Shown here: positions 48,999 to 60,989 of the stretch, piece by piece
Layout of the letters: each line of letters begins with the position of its first letter
Position numbering within the stretch: position 1 is the first letter of the stretch
NCBI GenBank assembly: GCA_905182985.1
Contig: CAJJDN010000001.1
Span: 803,866 to 867,865, forward strand
Direction of reading: 5' to 3'
Length of the DNA: 64,000 nt
Source: Paramecium sonneborni
Lineage: Eukaryota > Ciliophora > Oligohymenophorea > Peniculida > Parameciidae
Translations under genes and position numbers: made by a program
Notes under the pieces: model-generated
Database searches by the model: none
What the model was told of the DNA's origin: nothing
The model's input: the letters and a program-made list of their open reading frames with translations, nothing else

Positions 48999-49844
48999 TC
49001 ATGATAAAGCTGTTAGTGTTTGCATAACAAAATAATTGTTTTCCATGACCTTTTTATGAAACATTTTAAATGTACCAATACTACATTTTGCTTATTAAGC
49101 AATTACTGAAGAAAGTATTCCTCCTCTACTTGAAAAAATAATATCTCCACTATATTTTACAATTGCAGCTGCAATAACATTCTCATGTTCTCCTTGAATT
49201 AAATTATTTTATAGGATTTTGTTAAACACTTGAATACAAAAATGAATAAATCTTTCGTTAAGTCCCAATTTATAGGAAATTGATTTTATAAATGCCTAAA
49301 CAACTGGTTCTAATTTATAATTGTTGTGAATTTTGAGTAATATTTTTTTAATTAATTTTTCTGAGACTGAAATTTTAGCTAAAATTTCTTTTTGAGTGAT
49401 TGGGATACTAGTTTGTTTTATGGCAGCAATTAATCCTGCAATAGCAATAGCGATAGCGCTGTATTTTTTTTATTTTAGTTTAGATAATAATTAAGGTTTT
49501 AATAGTTGAATTGCAATTATTAACAGATCTTCATTTAAATCTAACAGAGAAATTTAGTTTTTCATTTCCTCAATAATTGCGGATAACTTTTTTCGATCAA
49601 AGTTTTATTCTTTATTATCATCAGAAGAAGTGTCAGAATTATTATCTTATGTTAATTAATGGCAATTGTAATTTTTAATTTACTTTTCAATTGGAACCAT
49701 ATTAAGAGTGTTAGTATCAGATTCATTCATATTAAATTTTGGAACTGGAGGTCTTATAATTCTAATTTTAATGTTCATTCTAAAAGTGACTCTGAAATAA
49801 ATAATTTTAAAAGAGTTAGAATTAACTCCATTTTTTATATTCAT
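48999..49844 (-). CDS. TFIIB-like protein with two cyclin-like repeats
   Basis: 281 residues, 282 codons, no intron. After an 85-residue leader there are two five-helix cyclin-like repeats of the TFIIB/Brf type. In the first, KKYSAIAIAIAGLIAAIKQ is followed by PITQKEILAKISVSEKLIKK. In the second, VVQAFIKSISYKLGLNERFI is followed by GEHENVIAAAIVKYSGDI and AQQAKCSIGTFKMFHK. The A-I-A-x-A-x-I pattern plus T-Q-K-E-I is the classic TFIIB core. The N-terminal zinc ribbon with its four cysteines is missing (only one Cys lies before the core), so this is either a divergent paralogue or a start exon I did not find. A role in RNA polymerase II or III initiation is inferred from the family only. Confidence 0.7.
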
Positions 49845-50062
49845 TAACTCAAACTTAAGTCAAATTTTATCCAAAATATTAGTGATCAAAATAAAATATT
49901 ACATTAAAAATACTCTATACTCTACTTTTAATCATAGAAATCAAGATTATAAAAACAATTTCACATTCTTTAGGTTTTTTATTTATAGATGTAATAAAAT
50001 TGTAATATTTAATTTTAGAGTTTTTCAGGTTTAAAATTTATATGTTTCAATTCTAATTATCA

Positions 50063-50293
50063 TCAGTCAATCAAAATATAATCATATTGCAATAAATATA
50101 AATTTACATAGAATTAAAAAATCATATTTTCCAAGGTTTATTTACTTTTTTTATTATTATCAATATAAAGATAATTGAAAGAAATAATTTCTTTTTTGTT
50201 AGAATTATCTCTAATATCAATTAATTTATCCTTCTTGTAATTATTTATCAATATAGGCAATTTAAAAAATTTCTTTTTTAATGTTTATGTCAT
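50063..50293 (-). CDS. possible small ORF
   Basis: A 76-codon frame, MTQTLKKKFFKLPI onward, with a mixed and fairly protein-like composition (KLIDIRDNSNKKEI). It lies in the 475-bp gap between two genes. Chance is a good alternative. Confidence 0.27.
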
Positions 50294-50319
50294 TTATTTA
50301 TAACTCAATTTAATAATAA

Positions 50320-51391
50320 ATGAATTTTAAATTGAATGAAAGGCATATTACATAATTAGAAGAATTAGAATCTTTAAAAGGAAAATTATAATGCCCTTCA
50401 TCTAGATCTCGTAATCTTTCATCAGATAGATAATACACATCTTCATTAACAAATGATTTTAGAAGCACAAGAAATAGTGATTAATAGAAGAATACTTAAT
50501 CAGTTGAAAAATGTATTTCTTTAAATTATGAATTAGTTTTGAATCTCAAATAATAAAATTAGAATGTTAACAATCTATCTTAATTATGGAAATAATAAAA
50601 GTAACTCATATCCCTTACTTAAAGTTTGCATGCATAAAATTCAATATGTATTTTTGATTTTATTATATATATTTTTTAGAAGAAAAATAAGAGGTTAATC
50701 ATGACATATCTAAATATACTCATTTAGTAATAGAAGAAGAAGAAATTCTAGGTACTGAATAGGATGTCACTAAAATCAAAGGAATTTAGGCAGTCAATAA
50801 TGTTAGAGTAAATGGCAAATTTCCTGTAAATACAAAATAAGGAGGATAAAAAAAAATACAATAATAAACACAGAATATTTAATCTAGTAATAATTAAGGT
50901 TAAAACAAAAAAACTAATAGTAATAATAATTCTAATTATAACACCATTCGACCTCAAACTACTAAATCTTAAGTATAAGTACCTTAAACACCTTTAACAT
51001 AAAAAAAGACTATTTTAAAAAGTAATACAAAGTCTTTTTAAGATCCATTTCAAGATAGTATATGTTTTCTAATAAAGTAGTACCACAAACTCCTACTTAA
51101 AAAATAAAGTAAAGTTCATTACTAGAAAAAACTAGATAAGGAAAGACAAGTTTAGCAATAAATAAAGTTATTGCAAAAAAGAATCCAGAAGAAGACGAAA
51201 GAAAATTAATCTCTTAATTAGCAAAATTAAAAGAAAATGTGACTAAATTATATGATAGTCGATTTGAAAAATAGTTAACACATTCTTCTTAATTTATTGA
51301 AAAGTAAAAAAATTGTGTTTATTTTAGAAATATTGATTAAATAATCAGCACACTTAAATTAGATTTTAGATTCTTTGATAAAGATATGTGA
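50320..51391 (+). CDS. low-complexity Gln/Asn-rich protein
   Basis: 339 residues, family unknown. A Ser/Arg-rich start with short coiled coil (HITQLEELESLKGKLQ) is followed by an acidic patch (HLVIEEEEILGTEQD). A long Asn/Gln/Thr-rich disordered region comes next (QSSNNQGQNKKTNSNNN; then RPQTTKSQVQVPQTP). The basic helical C-terminus contains NPEEDERKLISQLAKLKE. Introns 50648-50679 (32 nt) and 51058-51077 (20 nt, near the minimum for this genome) give 340 codons. The splice choice is well supported because both introns remove frame changes. No domain, so no function is assigned. Confidence 0.78.
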
Positions 51392-51576
51392 TTAATATAT
51401 ATCATAATTCAATATCTTTAATCAAACTTTTACAAATTTAATAATAAATATTCACAGTATTAATTGTTCATTATTTAAATATTTTACAATTTTTTTGTAT
51501 TTATCAACGTATTTTCAAAGATTTTAAAGGATATTAAACTAAGTATATTTAATATTTATAATTAAGAATATTTAAA

Positions 51577-53048
51577 ATGAAAACTCTAAGGATAAACAAT
51601 CAATATATATTATCTAAAAAAATTGCATCTGGTGCATTTGGATTTGTAATGCTTGGCTTTGACTAAAAAACAGGACAATAAGTAGCAATAAAAATTGAAA
51701 AACCTGAAAATGAACATCTGAGATCTTTAGAAAAAGAAGTAGAAATAATAAAAAGATTGGATGGAGTTTAAGGAGTACCTAAATTGCTTTATTTTGGAAT
51801 ATAAGATGAATTTAATGTTTTGGTTTTGTAGCTTCTTTCTAAAGATTTATCTTCTTTGATAAAACAATAAAAGAAATTTAGCCTTAAAACAATTTTATAG
51901 ATTGGGATAAAATTAGTGGAAGTACTGGATAATATTCATTAAAAAGGGGTATTACATAGAGATTTAAAACCAGAAAATATTATGATTGATGAGAATAACA
52001 CATTCTATATAATTGATTATGGTATAAGTAAGGTATATAACAGAAAAAATGGATAACATTTGTAAATTTATAATATCATAAGGCCTTTCAAAGATCGATA
52101 ACCATTTATTGGAACTTCTCGATATGCTTCAATAGCAGCTCATAAAGGAAATGAAATAGGAAGAAAGGACGATTTAGAATCTTTAGTTTACATCTTGTTA
52201 TATTTTTATTTTGGGTAAAAATGAAGATTTTCATTGTTTCAGTAAATTACCTTGGCAAAACATTAAGCAAATTCCAAGTGACTAAAAAATACAATAAGTT
52301 GGTGATATTAAATAAAAGTAGACAGCTCAATTATTTAAAAATTTACCTGAAGAACTTAAAAAAATTTATGAGTAATTCATTTATAAAATTATAGATATTT
52401 ACGTAAGCTTACATATGCCTCAGAACCAGATTATAAATCTATTGTTAAACTATTTTAATAAGCTGCTAAAAATTCAAAGATTAAAATTGATTAAATTTAT
52501 GATTGGGATATTCAAAATACTGCTTAAACAGAAATTTATTCTCGTTATGGAACAATATAATTTGATGATAATTTTCAAATAGATAAATATCCATCTAATT
52601 AATTAATGTATAGATTTAATTAATTTATAGCAATATTAAATAGCATCACATTAATCCAAATAAAAGAAAAACATTTTGCCCTTCTCTAATGAAATAAAAT
52701 TTTGATTAAAATCTAATTTAAATTGAAAAAGATTAAAGTGGTCAAAGTAGTAATAGCAGCCCCTTTAAAATTAAAGATAATAATATCTATCCATTATCAA
52801 GAGATGAAATTAGTGAAGATTCTGAATACATAATTCCAGAAGAATACTTATAAAATAATTAAGGTTTAAGGGTGAGAACCTTACCTGATTATTTGAAAAA
52901 ACCAAAAATTAAATAAAAATAAACTCAAACTGTTGTTTTTGATGAAGATTTGCTCTTAGATTCCGATACCCATTTAGTCGATAATTATAAAAAATTATAA
53001 TCATTGAGTAAGTAAATTACTTCTATTTTTCATAATAAATAAAAGTGA
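51577..53048 (+). CDS. casein kinase 1 family protein kinase, one-base frameshift
   Basis: About 473 residues. CK1 hallmarks are present: [41 protein letters not shown] (the CK1-type DFG variant), and [27 protein letters not shown], where CK1 has the kinesin-homology-like box in place of APE; then KLPWQNI. The tail of about 170 residues is Asn/Ser-rich with acidic clusters. Such kinases act broadly in signalling and ciliary function. Introns 52215-52242 and 52608-52630 (28 and 23 nt) are clear. One base is missing near 52,405: the frame runs into GATATTTACGTAAG, and a supplied T restores [11 protein letters not shown], matching the conserved region. With it the length is 474 codons. Confidence 0.88.
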
Positions 53049-53609
53049 TAAAATCATTCGTTTTATTTAAAGATATTTATATATATTTCTTTTTTAAATC
53101 AATAGAAAAACAAAATTTCTATAGATTATATATTAAAATTAACAAAAAATATTATTGCATTTGGAATCATATACGTTTTAAAAAACAATAACAAATCTAA
53201 TTGTATTTTTAAGATTTTTTAATTAAACTTACAAAAGTCATCTGAAGTTCAATAGATAAAAATTCTATTTGTGATTTATCATAAAACTATTTTATACTAA
53301 AATATCTATTAATTTAGGTTTATAATAACCTAAAAGTGGGCATTTTTATAAACTAACATTTTTGTTCTTGATTCTTTGATAACGACATCAATAAATTATT
53401 ATTTGAAATGATTCACTTAATAAAATAATAAAGTAGAGAAATATTATATAATTAGTAACTTAAATTTAATTAAAAAATATTCAGATTGATTTTATCAAAA
53501 AATAGATGATAAATTGGTATTCCATTTTATTTCTGATGTATTGCATTTTATTAAAATATTGACAGATTACATATTAATAAATATCTATAAATAATTTAAT
53601 ATAAAATAA
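53049..53609. other. intergenic, no feature seen
   Basis: About 560 bp of AT-rich sequence between two plus-strand genes. No frame has convincing protein-like composition, and no repeat or RNA gene is seen. Confidence 0.55.
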
Positions 53610-54099
53610 ATGTAAAGATTATCATCACTATTAATTGGATTTGGTTTAGGTATTTTTGGAATGAGTTTGCTTTATGATCCTTGGACATAAGTATACTACA
53701 AATTCAATATAGGAACGATTTGAAAGAACAGTCAGAGAAACAGCAAGATTAGAAAACTCAATTCTTAATAATGTGGATGTTTATTTATAGATGAGAATGT
53801 TTTTGGGATATATATTAGTGGCATGTTCTTTTGTAACAATGAATAGGTATTTTTAAATTAATTTTAATAGAATTGGTTTACTTTATGTGCTTTCAATTCC
53901 AGCTTTATTAGTATATGCTGCAATTAATTATAATCATGTATTATATAAATCAGAAAGACTTGGAGGAGATTCAACAATTTAAGGAGCATTATTTTATATT
54001 GCATTTTGTTTTGCTGCAATTGATGCATTAATAAAACCTAAAAAATTGCAATAACCAACTTCAACTTAAAAAAAAGTAGAAAAGTCTAAAAACGAATGA
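53610..54099 (+). CDS. small four-helix membrane protein
   Basis: 155 residues after removing a 22-nt intron (53691-53712). Hydrophobic segments: near the start (LLIGFGLGIFGMSLL), MFLGYILVACSFVTMN, IGLLYVLSIPALLVYAAI and GALFYIAFCFAAIDALI. The C-terminus is basic (KPKKLQQPTSTQKKVEKSK), probably facing the cytosol. No catalytic residues or family signature are seen. It could be an ER or organelle membrane protein. Not recognised. Confidence 0.75.
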
Positions 54100-54157
54100 T
54101 TTATTATTAAAACACATGTATTTTTAATTGGTAATTTAAAATTGTTCATAAAAAAAT

Positions 54158-57100
54158 TCATAAATATTTCCGTTTTTTCTCTCTCTTTCGAATGATTGTA
54201 GCCAAATTGTTATGTTAAAGATAATTTTCAAAATTTTTAAATCTTTCAAATCCTTCAAATAATTCAATATATTATCCTCTTTTTTTATCGAATTCCTCAT
54301 CTTAATCTTATTGTTCAAAGATTGTTAATATATTTTAAGAAGGTACTGGAGCTACTAATGAACCTTAAATAACAATATCAAATAAATTTCGAGGTTTACC
54401 TTGAGTTATTTTAGAAGTTCTTCTGTTTAAATCTTATTAAACTAAATCCTAACCATTTTATTATTATTAGGGTTATAATAAGTGTGAAGTTTCAGAACCC
54501 TTCATTAATGAATTAAAATTCATAGTCTTTTCAGCTTCTAATTTCAATCCTTATTTTTTCTCTTGAGATATTGAATTTAATTATTTTTTTTTGAGGTATT
54601 TTACAATTTCCTTAATTTTATTTTGCTATAAATAATTATAATAAATTTACTAATTCTTCATCTTATAATGCATCATTACAACCTTAAAAACATAAAGGTC
54701 TTTTTGATTCAATTTATTAAGTGATTGTCAATTTGTAACCAACTTTAAAAGTGTTATAAGTTTCTTCTTCTGAATCATTCTACTCTTCCTCATCTTAAAA
54801 GTTAATAAAAATATAATTACCAGTTTTATTATAAATTTCATCAATCAATTTGTTTTTGCAAATAAATAATAAAATACTATTTTTAACATCATGAGATTCT
54901 AATCGAGTATCAACTCTCCTATTTAAAGTTCTCCTATAAACACTTCTATCAGAAGGAACATTTCTTCTATAGTTTAATAGAACTTTAGATCTATTTGGAT
55001 ATCCACATACTAATGGACATTCTCGTATTACATGTGATGTTTTATTACATGCTCTACATGAAACATCAACAACATCTTTTGCATTTGAATAGGTTACTTA
55101 ATCTCTCATTTAACAAAATGTTGACTAATTTCATAATCAATTTATACATAATCTTTTGAATTTTATTATAATAATTCAATAAATTAATTTCTATGAATTT
55201 TTAACAAATATGTGAATTAAGTAGATTTACATGATACTTAATAATTCTATTTTTCAAAAAATTCAAGAACACCAAAAGGTTATGAATCCCCAGAGTATTA
55301 TTCTAATACTTTTTATGATTCTTATTTGTTATTTAAATTAACATAAAATTCTACTTCTCCTTTTTAAAGAATATATAGATAATCACTTACTTCATTTTAC
55401 TAGGATATATAGATATTAAATACTTTATATATAATTTATTCAGGGGCGAATTTCTCTTCAATTAAATTTTTAGACAATAAAATCAGAAATTCCTCACTAA
55501 AATTATCAGTTAAGAATTTAATCTTCCTAATTATTTTCATATTTATATCAATTTTCATTTCTTCTTATAATTAAGTTGGAATTTATTCTTAAAATTTAAA
55601 TGTTTCTCTATCATTTTCATCTTCAGCATCACACCATATATATTCAAAATATTTTCTTATTTTTTCAGCTAGATTTTTATCTAATCCTTTTAATCTCAGA
55701 TATTTCTTTAGATCATTCATATTCTATCTAAATTCAATTGTCTTTCTACTCCAATCAGCATAAATATTATTTATATTACCAATAGAGTATCCAAAAATAC
55801 CTACAGCAGCTACTGTCATACAAATAGTAAACATTCTTTCTCTTAAATTTTATGGAGTTATATCACCATATCCTATTGTTGTCATTGTTACTATGCTGAA
55901 ATAAAATGATGTTAAATATTAAGCAAGCCAAGGTTAATCTTATAAATCATTTTTTATAACCCAAGTAGTTGTATCACTTCCAGTAGTACCAACTAAAAAC
56001 CATAGACAAGCACAAAAATGAGCAACAACTAAAATTGTATACCCTAATTTAACTAAATCAAATATGGCTATTTAACTTGATGAAAGTTCAAGCCTATCAA
56101 ATAAATTTCCACTAAGTTTTGCAATCTAAAACACTTTTAAAATTATAACTAAATCTAAATAGTCTAATTCAAATTGAAGACTTATGAAAAAAGGAATAAT
56201 AACAAATACATCAAAAAAAAATGCTATATATTATTACATACATTTTTACATGTTCGTATATAGTTTTTAGCTATTTGATATCTATTTTCTATTACTGTTC
56301 CTTTGTAATAATAACAGGTATTAAATTTAATTAATATTTCTAAAATAAAAGAATATGAGGGCAAAACATCAAATAAAACCCATCTAAACTATTAAAAACT
56401 ATCTTCAAGTGAATTATTGGTATCAAACTTAAATGCGACTCTTGCACTTACATATAAAACATTCATATTTAAAATAGTTAGTATATATATATTCCATGCA
56501 ATTGAGATTATTGACTCAGGGCGTAATATTAATTTATTTTTATTAAAATAATTATAAACCTTCATCCTTCTAAGAGGGACAAATACTTATTGATTTAATT
56601 AATATTTCATTTTTTCATATGGATTTGGTTTCTTAAATTAATTTACATCAATACTTCATATTTGAAATAATCATTAAATAAATAATATCTAAAATATGCT
56701 GATTTGTCTCCTATAATTTCAAAAACATTTCTATTTATAAGTCTAAAACTTGTAGCAAAGTTTGATTTAGTAATAAAACTTATAAATCTTAAAATTATCA
56801 TCAAAATCTCTAAAGGATAATTCTTCCAAGCTTAATTACTAAATCCTTCAATTTCTTCAGCTGATTATGAATCTAAAAGGAAGGGACTTTCATCTTTGTT
56901 TTTTTTGTTTTTAGGTGGTTTACCTGTATACTAAGGACCATAATGTAATAATTTAATTTGAGATCGTCCTACACTATTTCTATTAATATTTAATGAATTT
57001 TAGTATTATACAATTTTTTACTATCTGAAACTAAGTCTGTAGCTCTTAAAGTACGAAGTGTTTCTTTATTAGTTTTTAAGGCTTTTTTAATTTTGGCAAT

Positions 57101-57246
57101 AGTTTATTATTTTTATCTTGATCCACTATCTAATAATTATCGACCAGATTAGCCATGTAGAGTATGATTACCTACTATAACATTAAATGAAAGAAAGTAC
57201 TATTATCTTGTTCAGTTCTAAAATTTTCTAATTGATTTAGCTGCAT
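54158..57246 (-). CDS. cyclic-nucleotide-binding-domain K+ channel (EAG/CNG type)
   Basis: 977 residues. A voltage-gated-like six-segment channel with selectivity filter TMTTIGYGDITP (about 420) is followed by a long S6 (MFTICMTVAAVGIFGYSIG), a C-linker (KYLRLKGLDKNLAEKIRKYF) and a cyclic-nucleotide-binding fold (EEFLILLSKNLIEEKF ... DYLYILQKGEVEFYV ... FGVLEFFEKQ). After it comes a cysteine cluster, C-R-A-C-N-K-T-S-H-V-I-R-E-C-P, then a Ser/Gln-rich tail. Paramecium has a greatly expanded set of such K+ channels controlling ciliary reversal. The typical arginine of a cAMP/cGMP pocket is not evident, so nucleotide binding is unsure. Introns: 54626-54650, 55125-55147, 56224-56249, 56632-56654, 56980-57011 and 57175-57200; 978 codons. 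Confidence 0.92.
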
Positions 57247-57277
57247 ATTTGAAATAAAAAATGTATATAAATATAAA

Positions 57278-57669
57278 ATGCAAAGGAGTATTGTTTTTCG
57301 ATTTTCAAGTTAATAGTTTTGAATGATACCAATTCTAAAGAAATTAAAAATAGAATTAATAGTTTAAGAATATTATCAAAATAACAAGGATTGAATTAGG
57401 AAAAATTAATTTCTTTAGTACTAAATAAAAATATTCATAAGATAACTGAACATTTGGTTGTTCAGAGAAAGTATTTAGTAAAATAACATAAAAATTTGAT
57501 CAAATATGATTAGATAATTATGAGCAGTATTCATTAATATATTTAAGGTTTGTATTAAAATTTAGAATATTATGAAGAAAGTTTATACAGTACCAACTCC
57601 AAGAGAATAGAAACCAAAAATATAATAGAAAAGTTAATAAGATGTGATGTGAGTTTTTATGAATTATGA
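57278..57669 (+). CDS. small hypothetical helical protein
   Basis: 119 residues if a 32-nt intron (57309-57340) is removed. The protein is basic and helical (NRINSLRILSKQQGLNQEK; VVQRKYLVKQHKNLIKYD) and ends RCDVSFYEL. The intron starts GTT and not the usual GTA, so the 5' end is uncertain. Its TGA (57667-57669) overlaps the ATG of the next gene as ATGA, so the two may be parts of one gene whose junction I could not resolve. Not recognised. Confidence 0.45.
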
Positions 57670-57991
57670 GTAGAAAGTAAACATAATTTGCCTATATTCC
57701 TGATTAACACACTTAAAAAGAAAAATCATCTTAAATGGCTCGTCCTTATTTAATGTTCAAACCTAAATTAGTAGAAGAAATAGACGAGAATAATATGAAA
57801 AAGATGAAACTTTCTTTTCATAATTCAATAACTGACTTATAAACATTTGAAGAATTGGCAAAAGAAGAGCAGCCTAGAGAATCTACTCCAAATTTAAATT
57901 AAGCTCCTTAAGAAAAGACTAAGACATTTGTCAGGTAACTAATATAGTCTATTATATTAGAAAGTCTATGAGACATTTAACTTAGCTGTGA
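57666..57991 (+). CDS. small hypothetical protein
   Basis: 99 residues: MSRKQTQFAYIPDQHTQKEK, then ARPYLMFKPKLVEEIDENNM, an acidic stretch (EELAKEEQPRESTPNLNQ), and a basic end RKSMRHLTQL. Removing a 26-nt intron (57935-57960) near the 3' end gives exactly 100 codons. It ends 99 bp before the ribosomal protein gene. No family recognised; the composition suggests a disordered protein. Confidence 0.55.
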
Positions 57992-58090
57992 AACATAATA
58001 AATTTCGTGATAAATTATATATGACTTATTTAAGTCTTTTAATATTGATTTTTACATATCCACAATTTTTATTTAAAAAATTTACCACTA

Positions 58091-58774
58091 ATGAAACACA
58101 ATTAATAACTTCCAAATGCCCATTTAAGAAAACATTGGACAAGATTTGTTAAGACATTTTATAATCAACCAGCTGCAAAAAGAAGAAGATAATTGAGAAG
58201 AAGATCATTAGCATTATGTATATTCAATATATTAAATAATAAATATAGCATAATAACCAAGACCTGTTGAATTACTTCGTCCTGTTGTTAGAGGATAGAC
58301 AATTAAGTATAATAGTGTTTAAAAACTTGGAAGAGGATTTTCATTAATTGAATTAAAGGAAGCAGGACTTAATGCAGCTTTTGCCAGAACTATTGGAATC
58401 GCTGTTGATCATAGAAGAAGAAATTTAAATTAAGAAGAATTAAATAATAATGTGAAAAGATTAAAAGCATATTTATCAAAATTAGTCTTATTCCCAAGAG
58501 TTACAGGTAAACCTAAAAATGGAGTTGTTAAAGATTCAACAAATGAAGTTGTTGCTTAACCAGTACCATAAAATACTAATCCTGAGGTAATTATAATAGC
58601 TAAATTAAAAAGGTTATTACATTCTAAAGAACACCTAAACGTGAAAAAGCTACTGTTATTTCTAAAGAATTAAGAGCTAAGAATGTTTATAGAAGACTTA
58701 GATAAGAATGGTACAATGCTAAATTTGTTGGAGTTAAGGAAAAGAGAAAACAAGCAAAAGAAACTAAAAAGTGA
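58091..58774 (+). CDS. RPL13: 60S ribosomal protein eL13
   Basis: A structural protein of the large cytosolic ribosomal subunit. The 208 residues match eL13 along the length: [20 protein letters not shown] near the start, [56 protein letters not shown], and the basic C-terminus [19 protein letters not shown] ... [10 protein letters not shown]. Introns 58218-58248 (31 nt) and 58587-58612 (26 nt) give 209 codons. Expressed highly in all eukaryotes. Its 3' part, from 58,449, is repeated downstream of the N at 59,719. Confidence 0.96.
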
Positions 58775-59718
58775 TACATTTAGTAAAATACAATATTATT
58801 TATTTACAATTTATTTATTAACTTATTAAGGAACATATAGAGAAATGTCTACTAAAAAATAGGTTCATGGAGGAAAAACTTCAAGATCAAATAGCAAATA
58901 GTCTGTATCTAACCCTATATCAGTTCGAAAACGGTTTTCATCATTATGTTCACCGTAATTTATTTTATCTAATCTTTGCTATAGCCCTAACAATCAAACA
59001 GAATCAACTTGCGTCTTTTGCTAGAAATTTAAAAATTAAAAAGTTGAATCCTATGCTCCTCTTCTTAATAAGGCTCTATTTGCTAAATATTCATCATCTC
59101 AAAACTACTATTATTCAAAAGACATTAATAATATAATTGATGAAGAATCTACACCAGCTGTTGTATTTTATAGAGATTTGGAATGCATAGTAGAGGAAGA
59201 AGAATATTTGAAGAGGTATTCATTAATTCATTAAAAGATCATATGCTAAAAAAGAGGCAACTTCTAAAACAAAAGCCTTGCTTGAATACTACAAATATCA
59301 TAAAGATATACCACGTCTCTTTATGCAAAAGGTTTACATAACTATTAATAAATTTCATGAAAAGAAAAGAAGAATTGAATATGGAAATATTAAAAGGAAA
59401 TTGAATATACCTGATGAAGATATAGTAATTTTAATTTCCAATATCTTAGTAACCATCAAAAAAAAAAGAAAAAAAGAAGTAAAAACACAGTGATGAAGAT
59501 TTAACAGTTGGTTAATTAAAACATCTATTAAAGGATTTGAAATTAGATACAAATTCTTATCTCTAAAAACATGTTGACATCTCAAGTAGTGTATAATTAC
59601 GTGAATTCGTATAATAAATTGGATAAAAATATGATTATCTCGGATAAATTTCTGGTTTATTATCTGTTGATTAAAGCAATAGTTTTCTCATAAGATCTCA
59701 AGATCTTTCAACTATCAA
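58449..59718. repeat. 1,270-bp block, first copy (contig-overlap artefact)
   Basis: Appears identical to 59,720-60,989 with an offset of 1,271 bp. It runs from inside eL13 to inside the next gene and ends at the single N at 59,719. Both copies even yield the same ORFs. The simplest reading is two contigs with overlapping ends placed side by side with a one-base gap. Confidence 0.93.
58845..59718 (+). pseudogene. truncated duplicate of the 663-residue gene (artefact copy)
   Basis: Same start (MSTKKQVHGGKTSRSNSK) and first exons, including introns 59216-59237 and 59425-59449, as the gene at 60,116. It is cut by the N at 59,719. It should not be counted as a separate gene. Confidence 0.88.
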
Positions 59719-59719
59719 N
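59719..59719. other. single undetermined base (gap)
   Basis: The only N in the window, lying between the two copies of the 1,270-bp block. Confidence 0.99.
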
Positions 59720-60045
59720 AATGTGAAAAGATTAAAAGCATATTTATCAAAATTAGTCTTATTCCCAAGAGTTACAGGTAAACCTAAAAATGGAGTTGTT
59801 AAAGATTCAACAAATGAAGTTGTTGCTTAACCAGTACCATAAAATACTAATCCTGAGGTAATTATAATAGCTAAATTAAAAAGGTTATTACATTCTAAAG
59901 AACACCTAAACGTGAAAAAGCTACTGTTATTTCTAAAGAATTAAGAGCTAAGAATGTTTATAGAAGACTTAGATAAGAATGGTACAATGCTAAATTTGTT
60001 GGAGTTAAGGAAAAGAGAAAACAAGCAAAAGAAACTAAAAAGTGA
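59720..60045 (+). pseudogene. 5'-truncated duplicate of eL13 (artefact copy)
   Basis: Carries the last part of eL13 from [16 protein letters not shown] to the stop at 60,043-60,045, including the second intron. It has no start because the block begins inside the gene. Confidence 0.88.
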
Positions 60046-60989
60046 TACATTTAGTAAAATACAATATTATTTATTTACAATTTATTTATTAACTTATTAA
60101 GGAACATATAGAGAAATGTCTACTAAAAAATAGGTTCATGGAGGAAAAACTTCAAGATCAAATAGCAAATAGTCTGTATCTAACCCTATATCAGTTCGAA
60201 AACGGTTTTCATCATTATGTTCACCGTAATTTATTTTATCTAATCTTTGCTATAGCCCTAACAATCAAACAGAATCAACTTGCGTCTTTTGCTAGAAATT
60301 TAAAAATTAAAAAGTTGAATCCTATGCTCCTCTTCTTAATAAGGCTCTATTTGCTAAATATTCATCATCTCAAAACTACTATTATTCAAAAGACATTAAT
60401 AATATAATTGATGAAGAATCTACACCAGCTGTTGTATTTTATAGAGATTTGGAATGCATAGTAGAGGAAGAAGAATATTTGAAGAGGTATTCATTAATTC
60501 ATTAAAAGATCATATGCTAAAAAAGAGGCAACTTCTAAAACAAAAGCCTTGCTTGAATACTACAAATATCATAAAGATATACCACGTCTCTTTATGCAAA
60601 AGGTTTACATAACTATTAATAAATTTCATGAAAAGAAAAGAAGAATTGAATATGGAAATATTAAAAGGAAATTGAATATACCTGATGAAGATATAGTAAT
60701 TTTAATTTCCAATATCTTAGTAACCATCAAAAAAAAAAGAAAAAAAGAAGTAAAAACACAGTGATGAAGATTTAACAGTTGGTTAATTAAAACATCTATT
60801 AAAGGATTTGAAATTAGATACAAATTCTTATCTCTAAAAACATGTTGACATCTCAAGTAGTGTATAATTACGTGAATTCGTATAATAAATTGGATAAAAA
60901 TATGATTATCTCGGATAAATTTCTGGTTTATTATCTGTTGATTAAAGCAATAGTTTTCTCATAAGATCTCAAGATCTTTCAACTATCAA
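59720..60989. repeat. 1,270-bp block, second copy
   Basis: Second copy of the block at 58,449-59,718. Past 60,989 the sequence continues uniquely into the rest of the downstream gene, so this copy belongs to the right-hand contig. Confidence 0.93.

Noticed and set aside
59355..60856. Tandem gene duplication with paired ORFs on both strands
   Set aside because: The copies are identical and separated only by an N; the pattern fits unmerged contig ends. The minus-strand ORFs are shadows.
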